The notes beneath the pieces are model-generated. The model made no database searches. It saw only the letters and a program-made list of their open reading frames with translations, and was not told the DNA's origin. A stretch of DNA of 64,000 nt from JAOUGY01 sp963825585. Its GTDB lineage: Bacteria > Actinomycetota > Acidimicrobiia > Spongiisociales > ZC4RG35. Made by a program: the position numbers and the translations under genes. Position 1 is the stretch's first letter. Each line of letters opens with the position of its first letter. Below are positions 16,851 through 25,472 of this stretch, piece by piece. The DNA lies in assembly GCA_963825585.1 (NCBI GenBank), contig CAWGTX010000002.1:124001-188000 (forward strand). Reading direction: 5' to 3'.

Positions 16851-18779
16851 ATGGTCCGACCACTTCGCCACGCAATCGACGTCACGGTGGCCGCGGGTTC
16901 GCTCGCACTCATCCTGTGGCTGCTCGCCATGGTCGACCGACTCGACGTCGTGTTCCAGGTCACGCTCGCCGCCATGGCGGCGTTGTACGTGTTGGTCTAC
17001 CTCATCCCCGGCCCGATGACACGCGTGATGTCGATGCCCTTCGCCTTCCGCTTCGACCAGAACCGGGGCCGGCGGGCCTTCGACATGCAGGCCGTCTCGT
17101 ACGCCTCGTATCACACCAGACTGCTCGCCCACCTCACCCACATCGGCTTCGCCGCCGACGCGGTGGCGTGGACGGTGCTGACGTTCCTGGCGCTGGGATG
17201 GTGGGGCGTCACCCTGCTGGCACTCGTCAAGGTCGCCCAGATCCTGTCGTACGGCAGTCGACGGCTGGCCGTGCTGCTGGCCGGATCATGGTCGTTGGTC
17301 GCTGTGCTCGCCGCGATGGTGGTGCACTCGATCGATGAGGCGGGCGCAACGGCGATGCTGGCCGTGATCGCCGGCGGTCTATGGCGCGTGGTGGGCCATG
17401 CCACCGAGCCGATCCCGCCGGGTGTATCCGGGAGCCATCGGTTCGTGCCACTCGAGGACATGGCGTTGTCCCCGACGCTGGGGGCGTCCGCCGTAGTCGG
17501 CTTCGTCGCCGAGACGGCCTCGGGTGTTCCGTTCCGCCTGTTCGACGTCTGGGTGTTCGATGTGGCGTCTCGAATGTTCGGATTCACCGACGATCGGCTC
17601 CCCTCCCGTGCCGACATCGACTCCCAACGCGCCGCCATCTACGAAGCAGGATGGGGGGCAGCACCCGCCACCGCCCACCTCCTCACCATCGGCGTCGCGC
17701 CGGTTCGAGCCGCCACCCGCCCGTCCTCGCTTCCCCCGTATCCCAACGGGTGGTATGCGGTGGCGTTCACCGACGAAGTCCTACCCGGACAGATCCGAAG
17801 CACCACCTTCTGCGGCGATGAGGTGGTGGTGTTCCGAACGGTGGCCGGCACCCCGGTGGTGATGGACGCCCACTGTCCTCACCTCGGCGCCCACCTCGGT
17901 GTGGACGCTCGCGTCATCGGCGAGTCGATCCAGTGCCCCTTCCACGGATTCTGTTTCGACGAGTTCGGCAGCTGCGTTTCCACCGGGTACGGCAGTGAAC
18001 CGCCCCGGGGCCTGATGGCCCACACCAGGCAGGTTCACGAAACCGACGGCGTGATCCTGGCGTGGCATCACGCCGGAGGCGTTCCAGCCACCTTCGGCGT
18101 CCCCGACCTCGACACCGATGGTTGGACGGCCCCGCGCCATCGCACGTTTCGACTCCGTGACCATCCCCAGGAGACCACCGAGAACGGAGTCGACCTGGGC
18201 CACTTCGCCTTCGTCCACGGCTACGAGGCGGTCGACATGATCGACCCGGTACGCACCGACGGGGCCACGCTCCGCACCCGCTACTCGGCAGCGCGGCCCA
18301 TGCCCTGGCTGAGCGCCTTCGCTGCTCCGGTTCGGTTCGAGTTCGCTCCCGAGATCCACGGGCTCGGCTACTCGCTGGTCCACGTCGCCATTCCGGACAT
18401 GGGGCTGAACGCCCGGCTCCAGGTGCTCGCCACCCCGGTAGACGGCACCCACATCGACCTTCGACTCGGACTGCGCCTCGCCCACATCGAGAACAAGGGA
18501 GCGGTGCATCCGCTCGCACGCATGCTTCCCCGCCGCCTGCTTGAACGTATCATCGCCCGGTTCGTTCTCGACGGTTTCTCGACCGACGCCTCCGCCGACT
18601 TTCCGATTTGGGAGAACAAGGCCTACGTAGAGCGTCCACGGCTGGCCCGGGGCGACGGACCGATCGGTGTGTACCGATCATGGGCCGCGCAGTTCTACGA
18701 GCAATCCCCGATCACACATCCCGCCACCGGCAAGGTCACCGTCGACCTGCGCCTCGGTGAACACGCCGGCGCGGGCTGA
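16851..18779 (+). CDS. Membrane-fused Rieske non-heme iron oxygenase
   Basis: A 642-residue fusion. Residues 1-~180 hold about five membrane segments. Residues ~295-640 form a Rieske oxygenase. The [2Fe-2S] ligands are in CPHLGAHLG (~342) and CPFHGFCFD (~362). The mononuclear iron site is ENGVDLGHFAFVHG (~445), which supplies two histidines and, with a later acidic residue, the facial triad. The CPHLGAHLGV form and the membrane anchor recall DAF-36/Neverland cholesterol 7-desaturases and KshA-like steroid oxygenases, so a sterol, hopanoid or other lipid substrate is inferred but unproven. No reductase gene is adjacent. ATG 16851 is used; GTG 16839 is also in frame. Confidence 0.75.
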   Translation: MVRPLRHAIDVTVAAGSLALILWLLAMVDRLDVVFQVTLAAMAALYVLVYLIPGPMTRVMSMPFAFRFDQNRGRRAFDMQAVSYASYHTRLLAHLTHIGFAADAVAWTVLTFLALGWWGVTLLALVKVAQILSYGSRRLAVLLAGSWSLVAVLAAMVVHSIDEAGATAMLAVIAGGLWRVVGHATEPIPPGVSGSHRFVPLEDMALSPTLGASAVVGFVAETASGVPFRLFDVWVFDVASRMFGFTDDRLPSRADIDSQRAAIYEAGWGAAPATAHLLTIGVAPVRAATRPSSLPPYPNGWYAVAFTDEVLPGQIRSTTFCGDEVVVFRTVAGTPVVMDAHCPHLGAHLGVDARVIGESIQCPFHGFCFDEFGSCVSTGYGSEPPRGLMAHTRQVHETDGVILAWHHAGGVPATFGVPDLDTDGWTAPRHRTFRLRDHPQETTENGVDLGHFAFVHGYEAVDMIDPVRTDGATLRTRYSAARPMPWLSAFAAPVRFEFAPEIHGLGYSLVHVAIPDMGLNARLQVLATPVDGTHIDLRLGLRLAHIENKGAVHPLARMLPRRLLERIIARFVLDGFSTDASADFPIWENKAYVERPRLARGDGPIGVYRSWAAQFYEQSPITHPATGKVTVDLRLGEHAGAG

Positions 18780-18782
18780 CTG

Positions 18783-19562
18783 TCACGCCTCCTCCGGGAG
18801 ACATGCCGGCAGCGTGGTGGTGGGCGACTCCTCGACAGTGGTCGTTGTCGCTTCAACGGTCGTCGTGGTGGCATCGAAGACCGTGGTCGTCGTGGGCTCG
18901 GGCACGTTCATGTACCAGGCGTCGAGGAACGCACCTGCCTCGGCCTTGCCGGCGTCGTTGAGATGGCCGATCCAGTCCGAGAAGCCATCGCAGGCGATGT
19001 GGATGTCGGGCCCGGCACCAACCTCGGGGTGACGGCTCAGGTAGTCGACCAGACCGTCGTACACGTCACTGTGCATTTGGGCACCGCGCACCACCTTGCC
19101 CCCGACCGTGCAGGTGGTGCCGTGTTCGGTTCCCACGATGAGCCACAGGTCGAGCCGCTCGATGGAAGGCCAGCGGTTGCGGATGTTGGCGACGGTGGCG
19201 TCGACCAATTGGTCGAACTGGGCTTGATTCGACCCCGAGAAACCGTCGATGCGGCGCACCGGCGAAGGGTCGAACCCGAAGGTCGCCCAGGTGGGGTCCC
19301 CGCAGTCGTTCACCGTGCGCAGGTTGCTCCACATGGTCGCCCCCGGATCGGCCCATTGGCCCAGCGTGGTGCCCGGATGCCAGATCAGCTCGACGTCGCC
19401 CGAGGTGTCGAGCGTCGATCCGTGGAAGGTGTTGCGCACCACGCTCATCCCGATCACTGCCCCGCAGGACTCGTCGTCCGCCATGGCCGGAGCCATCGCC
19501 ACCAGCCCCAGCATCATCATGACGGCGGCGGTGATCCCCGCCAGGAAACTCCTCAGGTTCAT
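18783..19562 (-). CDS. Secreted protein of unknown function, SGNH-hydrolase-like features
   Basis: A 259-residue protein with signal peptide MNLRSFLAGITAAVMMMLGL and cleavage near AMADD. ATG 19560-19562 is preferred over upstream starts because GGAGGGAG precedes it. The mature part contains LDLWLIVGTEHGTTC, GPDIHIACDGFS and DWIGHLNDAGKAEAG. The DWIGHLN turn looks like the Asp-His block of SGNH hydrolases, but no GDS motif is seen, so catalysis is doubtful. The C-terminus is a triple TTTTV-type linker (ATTTTVEATTTTVEESPTTT) ending in Cys-containing LPACLPEEA, which suggests surface association. It converges tail-to-tail with the Rieske gene, three bases apart. Confidence 0.6.
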   Translation of the reverse strand: MNLRSFLAGITAAVMMMLGLVAMAPAMADDESCGAVIGMSVVRNTFHGSTLDTSGDVELIWHPGTTLGQWADPGATMWSNLRTVNDCGDPTWATFGFDPSPVRRIDGFSGSNQAQFDQLVDATVANIRNRWPSIERLDLWLIVGTEHGTTCTVGGKVVRGAQMHSDVYDGLVDYLSRHPEVGAGPDIHIACDGFSDWIGHLNDAGKAEAGAFLDAWYMNVPEPTTTTVFDATTTTVEATTTTVEESPTTTLPACLPEEA

Positions 19563-19777
19563 CCCAACTCCCTCCAGAACGGCCCGTCCGGGCGCGACAG
19601 AACAACGACGCGTGGGGTGCACCACCGAAGGACGAACCTCCCCGGTGGGGGTCCGTGCCCTCATGGCATGGCGCGGATGTCGGCGCGCCATGGGTCGACC
19701 TTGAGGCGAATCATGCACGAGCCTGCATGCAGGGTCGTCCGACCCAGACTCCCGTCTTTGGAGATAGCGACATGCTT

Positions 19778-19814
19778 GTAAAGCGCTTTACGATGTTTTA
19801 CGCTGCGTAGCGTA
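19778..19814 (+). promoter_or_regulatory. Two palindromes upstream of the WXG100 gene
   Basis: GTAAAGCGCTTTAC (19778-19791) is a perfect 14-bp palindrome with a central CG, as in LacI-family operators. TACGCT-GCGT-AGCGTA (19799-19814) is a second inverted repeat just downstream. TTTACG also recurs directly. They lie 30-66 bases before the WXG100 start and probably control the trio. Confidence 0.5.
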
Positions 19815-19843
19815 GGAGCGAACGACGACGAGAGGAGAGCTCC

Positions 19844-20140
19844 ATGACCGGCTACATCAAGGTCACCCCCGAACAGCTGCACGACACCTCGGCCAAGCTG
19901 TCGAGCGGGGCGTCGGCCATCGAGGTCACGCTCGGCGATCTGTCGAACCGGGTGGGCGCCCTGGGCGCCGAATGGGCCGGGCAGGCATCGGGCCGGTTCC
20001 AGGAGCTGTACGCCCAGTGGCAGCAGGGCGCACAGCAGTTGCGCGAGGCTCTGGTCGGCATTTCCACCCTCACCGCCCAGGCCGGAACCGCCTACCAGGC
20101 CAGCGAGGACGCCATCGCCGCCTCGTTCGGGCGCGGCTGA
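19844..20140 (+). CDS. WXG100-family type VII secretion effector
   Basis: This 98-residue helical-hairpin protein has a WAG turn (EWAGQASGRF) near residue 45 at the bend, flanked by amphipathic helices without cysteine. The C-terminal YQASE fits the YxxxD/E secretion signal. The start ATG 19844 follows GAGAGGAG. WXG100 proteins are exported as dimers by EccC-type ATPases, and such an ATPase begins ten bases downstream. Only one WXG100 gene is present, so a homodimer is expected, as for EsxA of Firmicutes, in contrast to the EsxA/EsxB pair of mycobacteria. Target and function are unknown. Confidence 0.88.
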   Translation: MTGYIKVTPEQLHDTSAKLSSGASAIEVTLGDLSNRVGALGAEWAGQASGRFQELYAQWQQGAQQLREALVGISTLTAQAGTAYQASEDAIAASFGRG

Positions 20141-20149
20141 CGCGTCACC

Positions 20150-23100
20150 GTGGGCTCGCCCACCCGTGAGTTCCACCGACCGGCGCGGGTCACCCCCGCG
20201 CCGGTCGAAACCGGGACCGTCACGGTGCCGGCCCCTCCCGAGACCCCAAGCCAGCCGGGCAGCGGATTGGCGATGGCACTGCTTCCGGTGCTCGGCAGTG
20301 TCGGCATGTTCGGGTTTGCTCTGGTGATGGGCGAAACCCGCTACCTGGTTTTGGCGGGCGTGCTGGCGGCGGCCATGGTGACCTCGGGGGTGGCGGGACG
20401 CTCACTGCAGGCCAGACAGGCTCGGCGAGCAGCGGCCCAGCGGGCGGATCGGTACTCCCGGTGCCTCGACGAGATCCGCACCACCCTCGACCATGCGGCC
20501 TCCGCCCAGCACCGATGGGGGCAGGTGGCATACCCACCGACGAAGGACCTCTGGTCGGTGGCAGTCGACGGCTCCCGCATCTGGGAGCGAAGACCCGAAC
20601 ATGACGACTTCCTGACGGTTCGGCTCGGAACCGGTTCGGCCCCTGCGGCGCTCCGACCCGTCGCCGCCCCGGCCGTCGACCCGCTTGCAGAGCGGGACCC
20701 GGTCGGCCGGGCGGCCGCCGAGCGATTGTTGGCCGACTGCCGGGCGATCGACGACGTCCCCGCGCTCATGGACCTGGCCGACGTCGGGTGCCTGGCGCTG
20801 GTCGGCGACCCGGCCACGGCCCGCGCCGCCGTGCGGGCACTTCTGCTCGATCTGGCCATGTTCCGGGCGCCCGACGATCTGAGGGTGGTGCTGTCATCTC
20901 CGAGCGCCGACCTCGTCGAGTGGTCCTGGTGTCGTCGACTTCCCCACGTGCGAATCGACACCGAACCGGCGATCACCGACCGGCCGAACGATCTCGCCGC
21001 AATCCTCGAACACGTCTCCCAGCCCAGGGTCGAACTCCTGACCGCAACCGATTCGGCCGCTCAGGTGCGTCCGCCACCGGCCTTTCCTCGGCTGGTGGTT
21101 GTGCTCGACGGATACGACCCGACCAACGAGATCGGCCGCCTCGAGATCGTCGACGACCTGCTGGCAGACGCTCGACGCCTCCACGTCACCTTCGTGTGCA
21201 TCGTGGAGGCACCCTCCCAGGTTCCGTCCACCGCCGACGTCACCGTGCATCTCGACGTCGCCGGGTTCGATCCGGCGGTCGCCTCCCTCGACCTCTGCGC
21301 CCAGATCGCCCGGATACTCGAACCGCTCCGGCTGCGGAGCCGCACCGGTCGGGCGACCTCGTTCGAGTCACCCGGACTTCTCGAACTGCTCGGTGTGGAG
21401 GACGCAGCCGCCATCGTCGAAGGCACGACATGGCGCGATCCCGCCTGCCAGCTCATCGTGCCCATCGGGGTCGGGGAGGATGGCTCGCCGTTGGTGCTCG
21501 ACCTGCGCGAGGCGTCGTCGGGCGGGATGGGGCCCCACGGGATGTTGATCGGCGGCACCGGATCGGGGAAATCCGAACTGCTCCGGACGCTGGTGCTCGG
21601 GCTGGCGGCCCAGCACCACCCCGACGACCTGGCGATGGTGCTGGTCGACTTCAAGGGTGGCGCCACCTTCGGACCGCTCGGATCGCTGCCCCACAACGCC
21701 GGCATGATCACCAACCTCGACCGCGAGCCCGGGATGATCGACCGGGTGATGGAGGCGCTGCGCGGCGAGATGGAACGGCGCCAGCGGCTCCTGCAGGCGG
21801 CAGGTGGGTTCGACCGGGCCGACGCCTACCGGGCGGAACGTCGAGCTCGTCCCGAGGCGGGGCTCGAGCCACTGCCCGCGTTGGTGATCGTGGTCGACGA
21901 GTTCGGTGAGCTGTTGGCCGCCCGTCCCGATTTCTCGGAGGTGTTCACCATGATCGGCCGCCTGGGACGCTCGTTGGGCATCCACATGCTGCTGTCCACC
22001 CAACGTCTCGAGGATGGCAGCCTCCGACGGCTAGAGGGGCACCTCCGCTACCGGCTGGCGCTGCGAACCTTCACCAACGACGAGTCAATGGCCGTCATCG
22101 GGTCGAGAGCCGCAGCGGAGCTCCCTCCGGTTCCGGGCAGCGGCTACCTCAAGGTCGACGGCACCCTGACCGCCTTCAAGGCAGCCTTGGTGAGCCGGGC
22201 CGGGCTGGGATCGGACCACACCGAGATCGACCGGGTGGTCGATGTCTGGCAGCGGGCCCCGGTGGAGCCGGTGCGGCAGGTGTGGGTCGATCCACTTCCC
22301 GAAACCTTGACGCTCGACGCGCTGGACGAAACCGCCGGCTGGCTTCACGTACCGGTCGGAGTGGAGGATCGGCCGCGTCTCCAACACCAGGCCCCGTTCC
22401 ACTTCGATCTCACCGGCCGGGGTGGACATGTCGCCATCGTGGGATCGCCCCGGAGCGGGAAGTCGACGATGTTGTCGACGTTCATCCTGTCGGCCGCGTT
22501 GCGCCACCATCCCGACGATGTGCAGATCTACGCCATCGACTTCGGCGGGGGCATCCTCACCCTCCTGGAGGACCTCCCGCATGTCGGCGCCGTCCTCACC
22601 CGGAGCCATCGGGACGAGATCGGCAAGCTGCTGCGGCGGATCGAGCACCTGATCGAAGAACGCTCCCAGCGCTACCGACGCCATCGGCTCACCGACCCCA
22701 CCGGATACCACGAGATGCGACGGGCGCGTGCCTTCGTCGACGAACTCGGCGAGGTGCTGGTGGTGATCGACAACTGGGCCGGACTGGCCCAGGAACTCAC
22801 GCCCGAGCAGATGGACGCCCTCGGACGCATCGTCGGCGGAGGGCTCCATCATGGCATCCACCTGGTGGTGGGCACCAACCGATGGCAGGATCTTCGTCCT
22901 TCGATGCGCGACAACTTCGGCGGCCGCTTCGAGTTGCGGCTCGGTGACCCGCTCGACTCCGAGATCGACCGAGGCGCCTCCCGGGCGATCCCCCCCGACA
23001 CACCAGGTCGGGGCCTCGGAGCCGGCGGAGCACAGGTCCAGGTGGCACTCCCCTGTTCGGACGAGGGCGACCTCGAGCACACCATCGACGCGATCCGCCG

Positions 23101-23896
23101 CCGGCACTCCGACGCCGCCGGAGCTGCGCCGATCGTCGTGCTGCCCGAAGTGGTGCACCATCGGTCCCTCCCACCGGCGGAGACGGGCGGCGTGGTGCTG
23201 GGGGTCGAGGAGCACCGCCTGGGGCCGTGGGAGGTCGATCTGTTCGGGGCCGACCCACACCTGCTGATCCTCGGCGACGCCGAATCGGGTCGGACCAACC
23301 TGCTTCGCCGACTCATCCTCGGCCTCACCGAAGTTCAGGAACCCTCCCGGGTCCAGTTCGCCCTCGTCGACTACCGACGTGGGCTGACCCACGTCATCCC
23401 CGAGGACCACCGCTTCGCCACCGCCACATCCCCCGAGACGGCGGCCGTTCTGGCGGGACGCCTCGCCGGCGAGCTGGCAGCTCGCGCCAACGGGGACGGC
23501 TCGACCGGCCAGCGGTGCCGGCCGGCGCTGGTGGTGGTGGTCGACGACTACGACCTGGTGGCCGGAGGCGCCGGAAACCCATTGGGCCCGCTCACCGACC
23601 GGGCGGCCCAGGGACGCGACCTCGGCCTCCATCTGGTGATCGCCCGGCGGGTGGGTGGCCTCACCCGCTCGTCGTTCGAGCCGTTGCTCCAGCGGGTCCG
23701 TGAGCTGAACACCCCTGGGGTGGTGTTGAGCGGCGACCCTCAGGAGGGTCCGATCTTCAGCGGGGTGCGAGCCCGAGCCTCCGCTCCCGGTCGTGGGATA
23801 TGGGTGGCGAAGGGGCGGGTGACGGAGGTGCAGGCCGCCCTGTGCGACGAGCCACCGGAAGCGCCGACCCTGCGGCTGGCAGGAGTGGCGGGATGA
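20150..23896 (+). CDS. eccC: EccC-type FtsK/SpoIIIE ATPase of a type VII secretion system
   Basis: A 1248-residue membrane ATPase in which the EccCa and EccCb halves are fused. Two membrane helices (~40-60 and ~66-84) precede an N-terminal domain with the family stretch IWERRPEHDDFLTVRLGTG. ATPase 1 has Walker A GGTGSGKSE (~467) and Walker B LVIVVDEFGEL (~582). ATPase 2 has GSPRSGKST (~764) and VLVVIDNWAGL. ATPase 3 has a degenerate GDAESGRTN (~1041) and ALVVVVDDYDL. An intact first motor and a weakened last one agree with the EccC pattern, where the third domain binds substrate. GTG 20150 starts ten bases after the WXG100 stop; the TGA overlaps the next ATG. Confidence 0.9.
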   Translation: MGSPTREFHRPARVTPAPVETGTVTVPAPPETPSQPGSGLAMALLPVLGSVGMFGFALVMGETRYLVLAGVLAAAMVTSGVAGRSLQARQARRAAAQRADRYSRCLDEIRTTLDHAASAQHRWGQVAYPPTKDLWSVAVDGSRIWERRPEHDDFLTVRLGTGSAPAALRPVAAPAVDPLAERDPVGRAAAERLLADCRAIDDVPALMDLADVGCLALVGDPATARAAVRALLLDLAMFRAPDDLRVVLSSPSADLVEWSWCRRLPHVRIDTEPAITDRPNDLAAILEHVSQPRVELLTATDSAAQVRPPPAFPRLVVVLDGYDPTNEIGRLEIVDDLLADARRLHVTFVCIVEAPSQVPSTADVTVHLDVAGFDPAVASLDLCAQIARILEPLRLRSRTGRATSFESPGLLELLGVEDAAAIVEGTTWRDPACQLIVPIGVGEDGSPLVLDLREASSGGMGPHGMLIGGTGSGKSELLRTLVLGLAAQHHPDDLAMVLVDFKGGATFGPLGSLPHNAGMITNLDREPGMIDRVMEALRGEMERRQRLLQAAGGFDRADAYRAERRARPEAGLEPLPALVIVVDEFGELLAARPDFSEVFTMIGRLGRSLGIHMLLSTQRLEDGSLRRLEGHLRYRLALRTFTNDESMAVIGSRAAAELPPVPGSGYLKVDGTLTAFKAALVSRAGLGSDHTEIDRVVDVWQRAPVEPVRQVWVDPLPETLTLDALDETAGWLHVPVGVEDRPRLQHQAPFHFDLTGRGGHVAIVGSPRSGKSTMLSTFILSAALRHHPDDVQIYAIDFGGGILTLLEDLPHVGAVLTRSHRDEIGKLLRRIEHLIEERSQRYRRHRLTDPTGYHEMRRARAFVDELGEVLVVIDNWAGLAQELTPEQMDALGRIVGGGLHHGIHLVVGTNRWQDLRPSMRDNFGGRFELRLGDPLDSEIDRGASRAIPPDTPGRGLGAGGAQVQVALPCSDEGDLEHTIDAIRRRHSDAAGAAPIVVLPEVVHHRSLPPAETGGVVLGVEEHRLGPWEVDLFGADPHLLILGDAESGRTNLLRRLILGLTEVQEPSRVQFALVDYRRGLTHVIPEDHRFATATSPETAAVLAGRLAGELAARANGDGSTGQRCRPALVVVVDDYDLVAGGAGNPLGPLTDRAAQGRDLGLHLVIARRVGGLTRSSFEPLLQRVRELNTPGVVLSGDPQEGPIFSGVRARASAPGRGIWVAKGRVTEVQAALCDEPPEAPTLRLAGVAG

Positions 23897-24900
23897 GCAT
23901 CCTCGAGGTGGAGCTCTCGGGACCGAACCTGGTCTGCCGGGCGCAACTCGCCGACGACGTGAAGATCGAGGATCTCGTTCCCACCATGGCGACACTGGTG
24001 GGCGACGCCCCGGCGGCATCGTCGCTCTGGATGGTGGCAACGACAACCCAGGGTCGCCTTTCGATGCATCTCACGCTGGCCGAGGTCGGAGTGGAACCCG
24101 GCGATGTCATCCACCTGGCCCGGCAGGTCCTTGCGACCGACTCCGTCGCTGGCGGAGCACCCGATCACGCCCGGTCGCGATCGGATTCGCCGTTCCCGCT
24201 CCCCAACCGGGTCGGAACAGCCCGCAGGATCGGGGCGTCGCTCGGGGCCCTGTTGGGCACCTCGCTCACCGCAGGCACCGTCGACGCTGCGCCGCTGCGC
24301 CGGGCGCTCGAGGCATGGAAGTGGACCGACCGACGCCGCCGGCTGGAGTGGCTGATCCGCCGTCCGAGGCTCGACCGCGCAACGTCCGTCGGGGTGGTGG
24401 GGCTGGACGAGTCGGGGGCGGAGACGGCGATCGGCCTGGCGGAGACGCTGGCGGCCGTGCGGCCCGATCGGGTGGTACTGGTCGACGGTGACCCGATCCG
24501 GGCGCTGACCACACGGTTGGTACCGGGACGGCACCCCTCGATCACGGAGGTGGCCGCCGGACTGGCCGATGTCGACGCCCGCTTCACTCCCACCAGGCTG
24601 GTGGGAGTGGACCTGGGCCAGCCCTCACCCCCGACCCAGGAGGAGTACCGGCGCGCCATCGAACGGATTCGCCGGTCGGCCGGCCTCGTCGTGATCGACT
24701 GTGGTCCGGCTGGGCACGCGCCGCTCGCCGCTCTCTGCGATCAACTGGTGGTGGTGCGCCGGAGGCTCGGCGAGCCCATGACCGGCGACCTCGTCCATCG
24801 GACGACGGTGACGGCTCTCACCGGACCCTCCGAGGACGGCGACGCTCACCTGGAACTGGCAGCCCTGCTCATGAGCCGGATCGCCCAAACCGGTGATTGA
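23893..24900 (+). CDS. Ubiquitin-like (YukD/EccD-type) domain fused to a degenerate MinD/ParA-like ATPase
   Basis: A 335-residue protein. Residues 1-~85 look like the ubiquitin-like domain of YukD or EccD (SILEVELSGPNLVCRAQLAD, then LAEVGVEPGDVIHL). Residues ~165-320 resemble MinD/ParA ATPases of ESX loci: VGVVGLDESGAETAI occupies the deviant Walker A position and lacks the KGGxGKT lysines, VVLVDGDP follows, and LVVIDCGPAGHAP stands at Walker B. ATP hydrolysis is therefore unlikely. No EccD-type membrane helices follow the ubiquitin-like fold. ATG 23893 overlaps the eccC stop as ATGA. It is probably a structural or regulatory partner of EccC. Confidence 0.65.
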   Translation: MSILEVELSGPNLVCRAQLADDVKIEDLVPTMATLVGDAPAASSLWMVATTTQGRLSMHLTLAEVGVEPGDVIHLARQVLATDSVAGGAPDHARSRSDSPFPLPNRVGTARRIGASLGALLGTSLTAGTVDAAPLRRALEAWKWTDRRRRLEWLIRRPRLDRATSVGVVGLDESGAETAIGLAETLAAVRPDRVVLVDGDPIRALTTRLVPGRHPSITEVAAGLADVDARFTPTRLVGVDLGQPSPPTQEEYRRAIERIRRSAGLVVIDCGPAGHAPLAALCDQLVVVRRRLGEPMTGDLVHRTTVTALTGPSEDGDAHLELAALLMSRIAQTGD

Positions 24901-24943
24901 ACCCCGAGCCAGCATGAATCGGCTCTGGGAAAGAAGTACCGCG

Positions 24944-24979
24944 GGGGTGCAGGTGGTTGGTGGCTTCCACCTGCACCCC
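24944..24979 (+). terminator. Hairpin after the type VII-like operon
   Basis: GGGGTGCAGGTGG and CCACCTGCACCCC form a perfect 13-bp stem with a ten-base loop, 44 bases after the last stop of the WXG100/EccC operon. There is no T-tract. Confidence 0.6.
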
Positions 24980-25240
24980 GGGTGCGGTGAGCTGACGCCG
25001 CGATCCCCCGGGAGCCTCGAACGACCCCCTCGTGGCTCCCCCAGTGGTGTGTTCCCCCGGTATGTTGCCGCGTCAGTCTCGCCAGGTATTGACCGCAGAC
25101 GGAAAAACGGTTCTCGTGCGGAAAGGAAGGCGGAGGAGGGCAGAGGAAGGCAGAGGGGCCGTTCACCGTTCACCGTGGCGACCGAAATCCTCGGGACGGC
25201 CTGCACCCACGGCCAACACGCGGAGAGCGCACCACCAGTA

Positions 25241-25463
25241 CCGGCGGGGGGTCGAAGGGGGGTCGTCCCCCCTGGGAATCAAGGCAGAACGCAGAACGCA
25301 GAACGCAGAACGCCCAGAAACGTGGCAACGGCCAATGCAACACAATCACACCCCCGGCCAAGCACGCGGAGAGCGCACCACTTGCACCGGCGGGGGGTCG
25401 AAGGGGGGTCGTCCCCCCTGGGCATCACCGGCGGGGGGTCGAAGGGGGGTCGTCCCCCCTGGG
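25241..25463. repeat. Dispersed GC-hairpin repeat, three units
   Basis: A 36-base unit occurs at 25241-25276, 25387-25422 and 25428-25463: CCGGCGGGGGGTCGA, then AGGGGGGTCGTCCCCCCTGGG. Within it AGGGGGG and CCCCCCT form a stem around TCGT. The first two units are preceded by a conserved ~30-base stretch (GGCCAA[G]CACGCGGAGAGCGC, then ACCAC). On the opposite strand the units at 1122-1559 have the same CCGGCGGGGGGT core with TTC replacing CGA, and the same GCAGAACGC run, so the two blocks belong to one family. Confidence 0.8.
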
Positions 25464-25472
25464 CATGACCCT

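Larger units (their letters stand above)
24901..25472. other. Gene-free intergenic stretch with simple and dispersed repeats
   Basis: These 572 bases hold the operon hairpin (24944-24979), purine-rich short repeats around 25125-25160 (GGCAGAGGAAGGCAGAGG), a CGCAGAACGCAGAACGCAGAA run at ~25283-25310, and the CCGGCGGGGGGT-type repeats at 25241-25463. Open frames through the repeats carry no conserved domain, and no gene is called. Confidence 0.6.

Noticed and set aside
22085..24046. 653-codon open frame on the minus strand
   Set aside because: Antisense to eccC, whose ATPase motifs are unmistakable; no domain is seen in the antisense product.
24960..25470. Arg/Gly-rich open frames in the gap before yajQ
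   Set aside because: They consist of repeat sequence, with no ribosome-binding site or recognisable domain.
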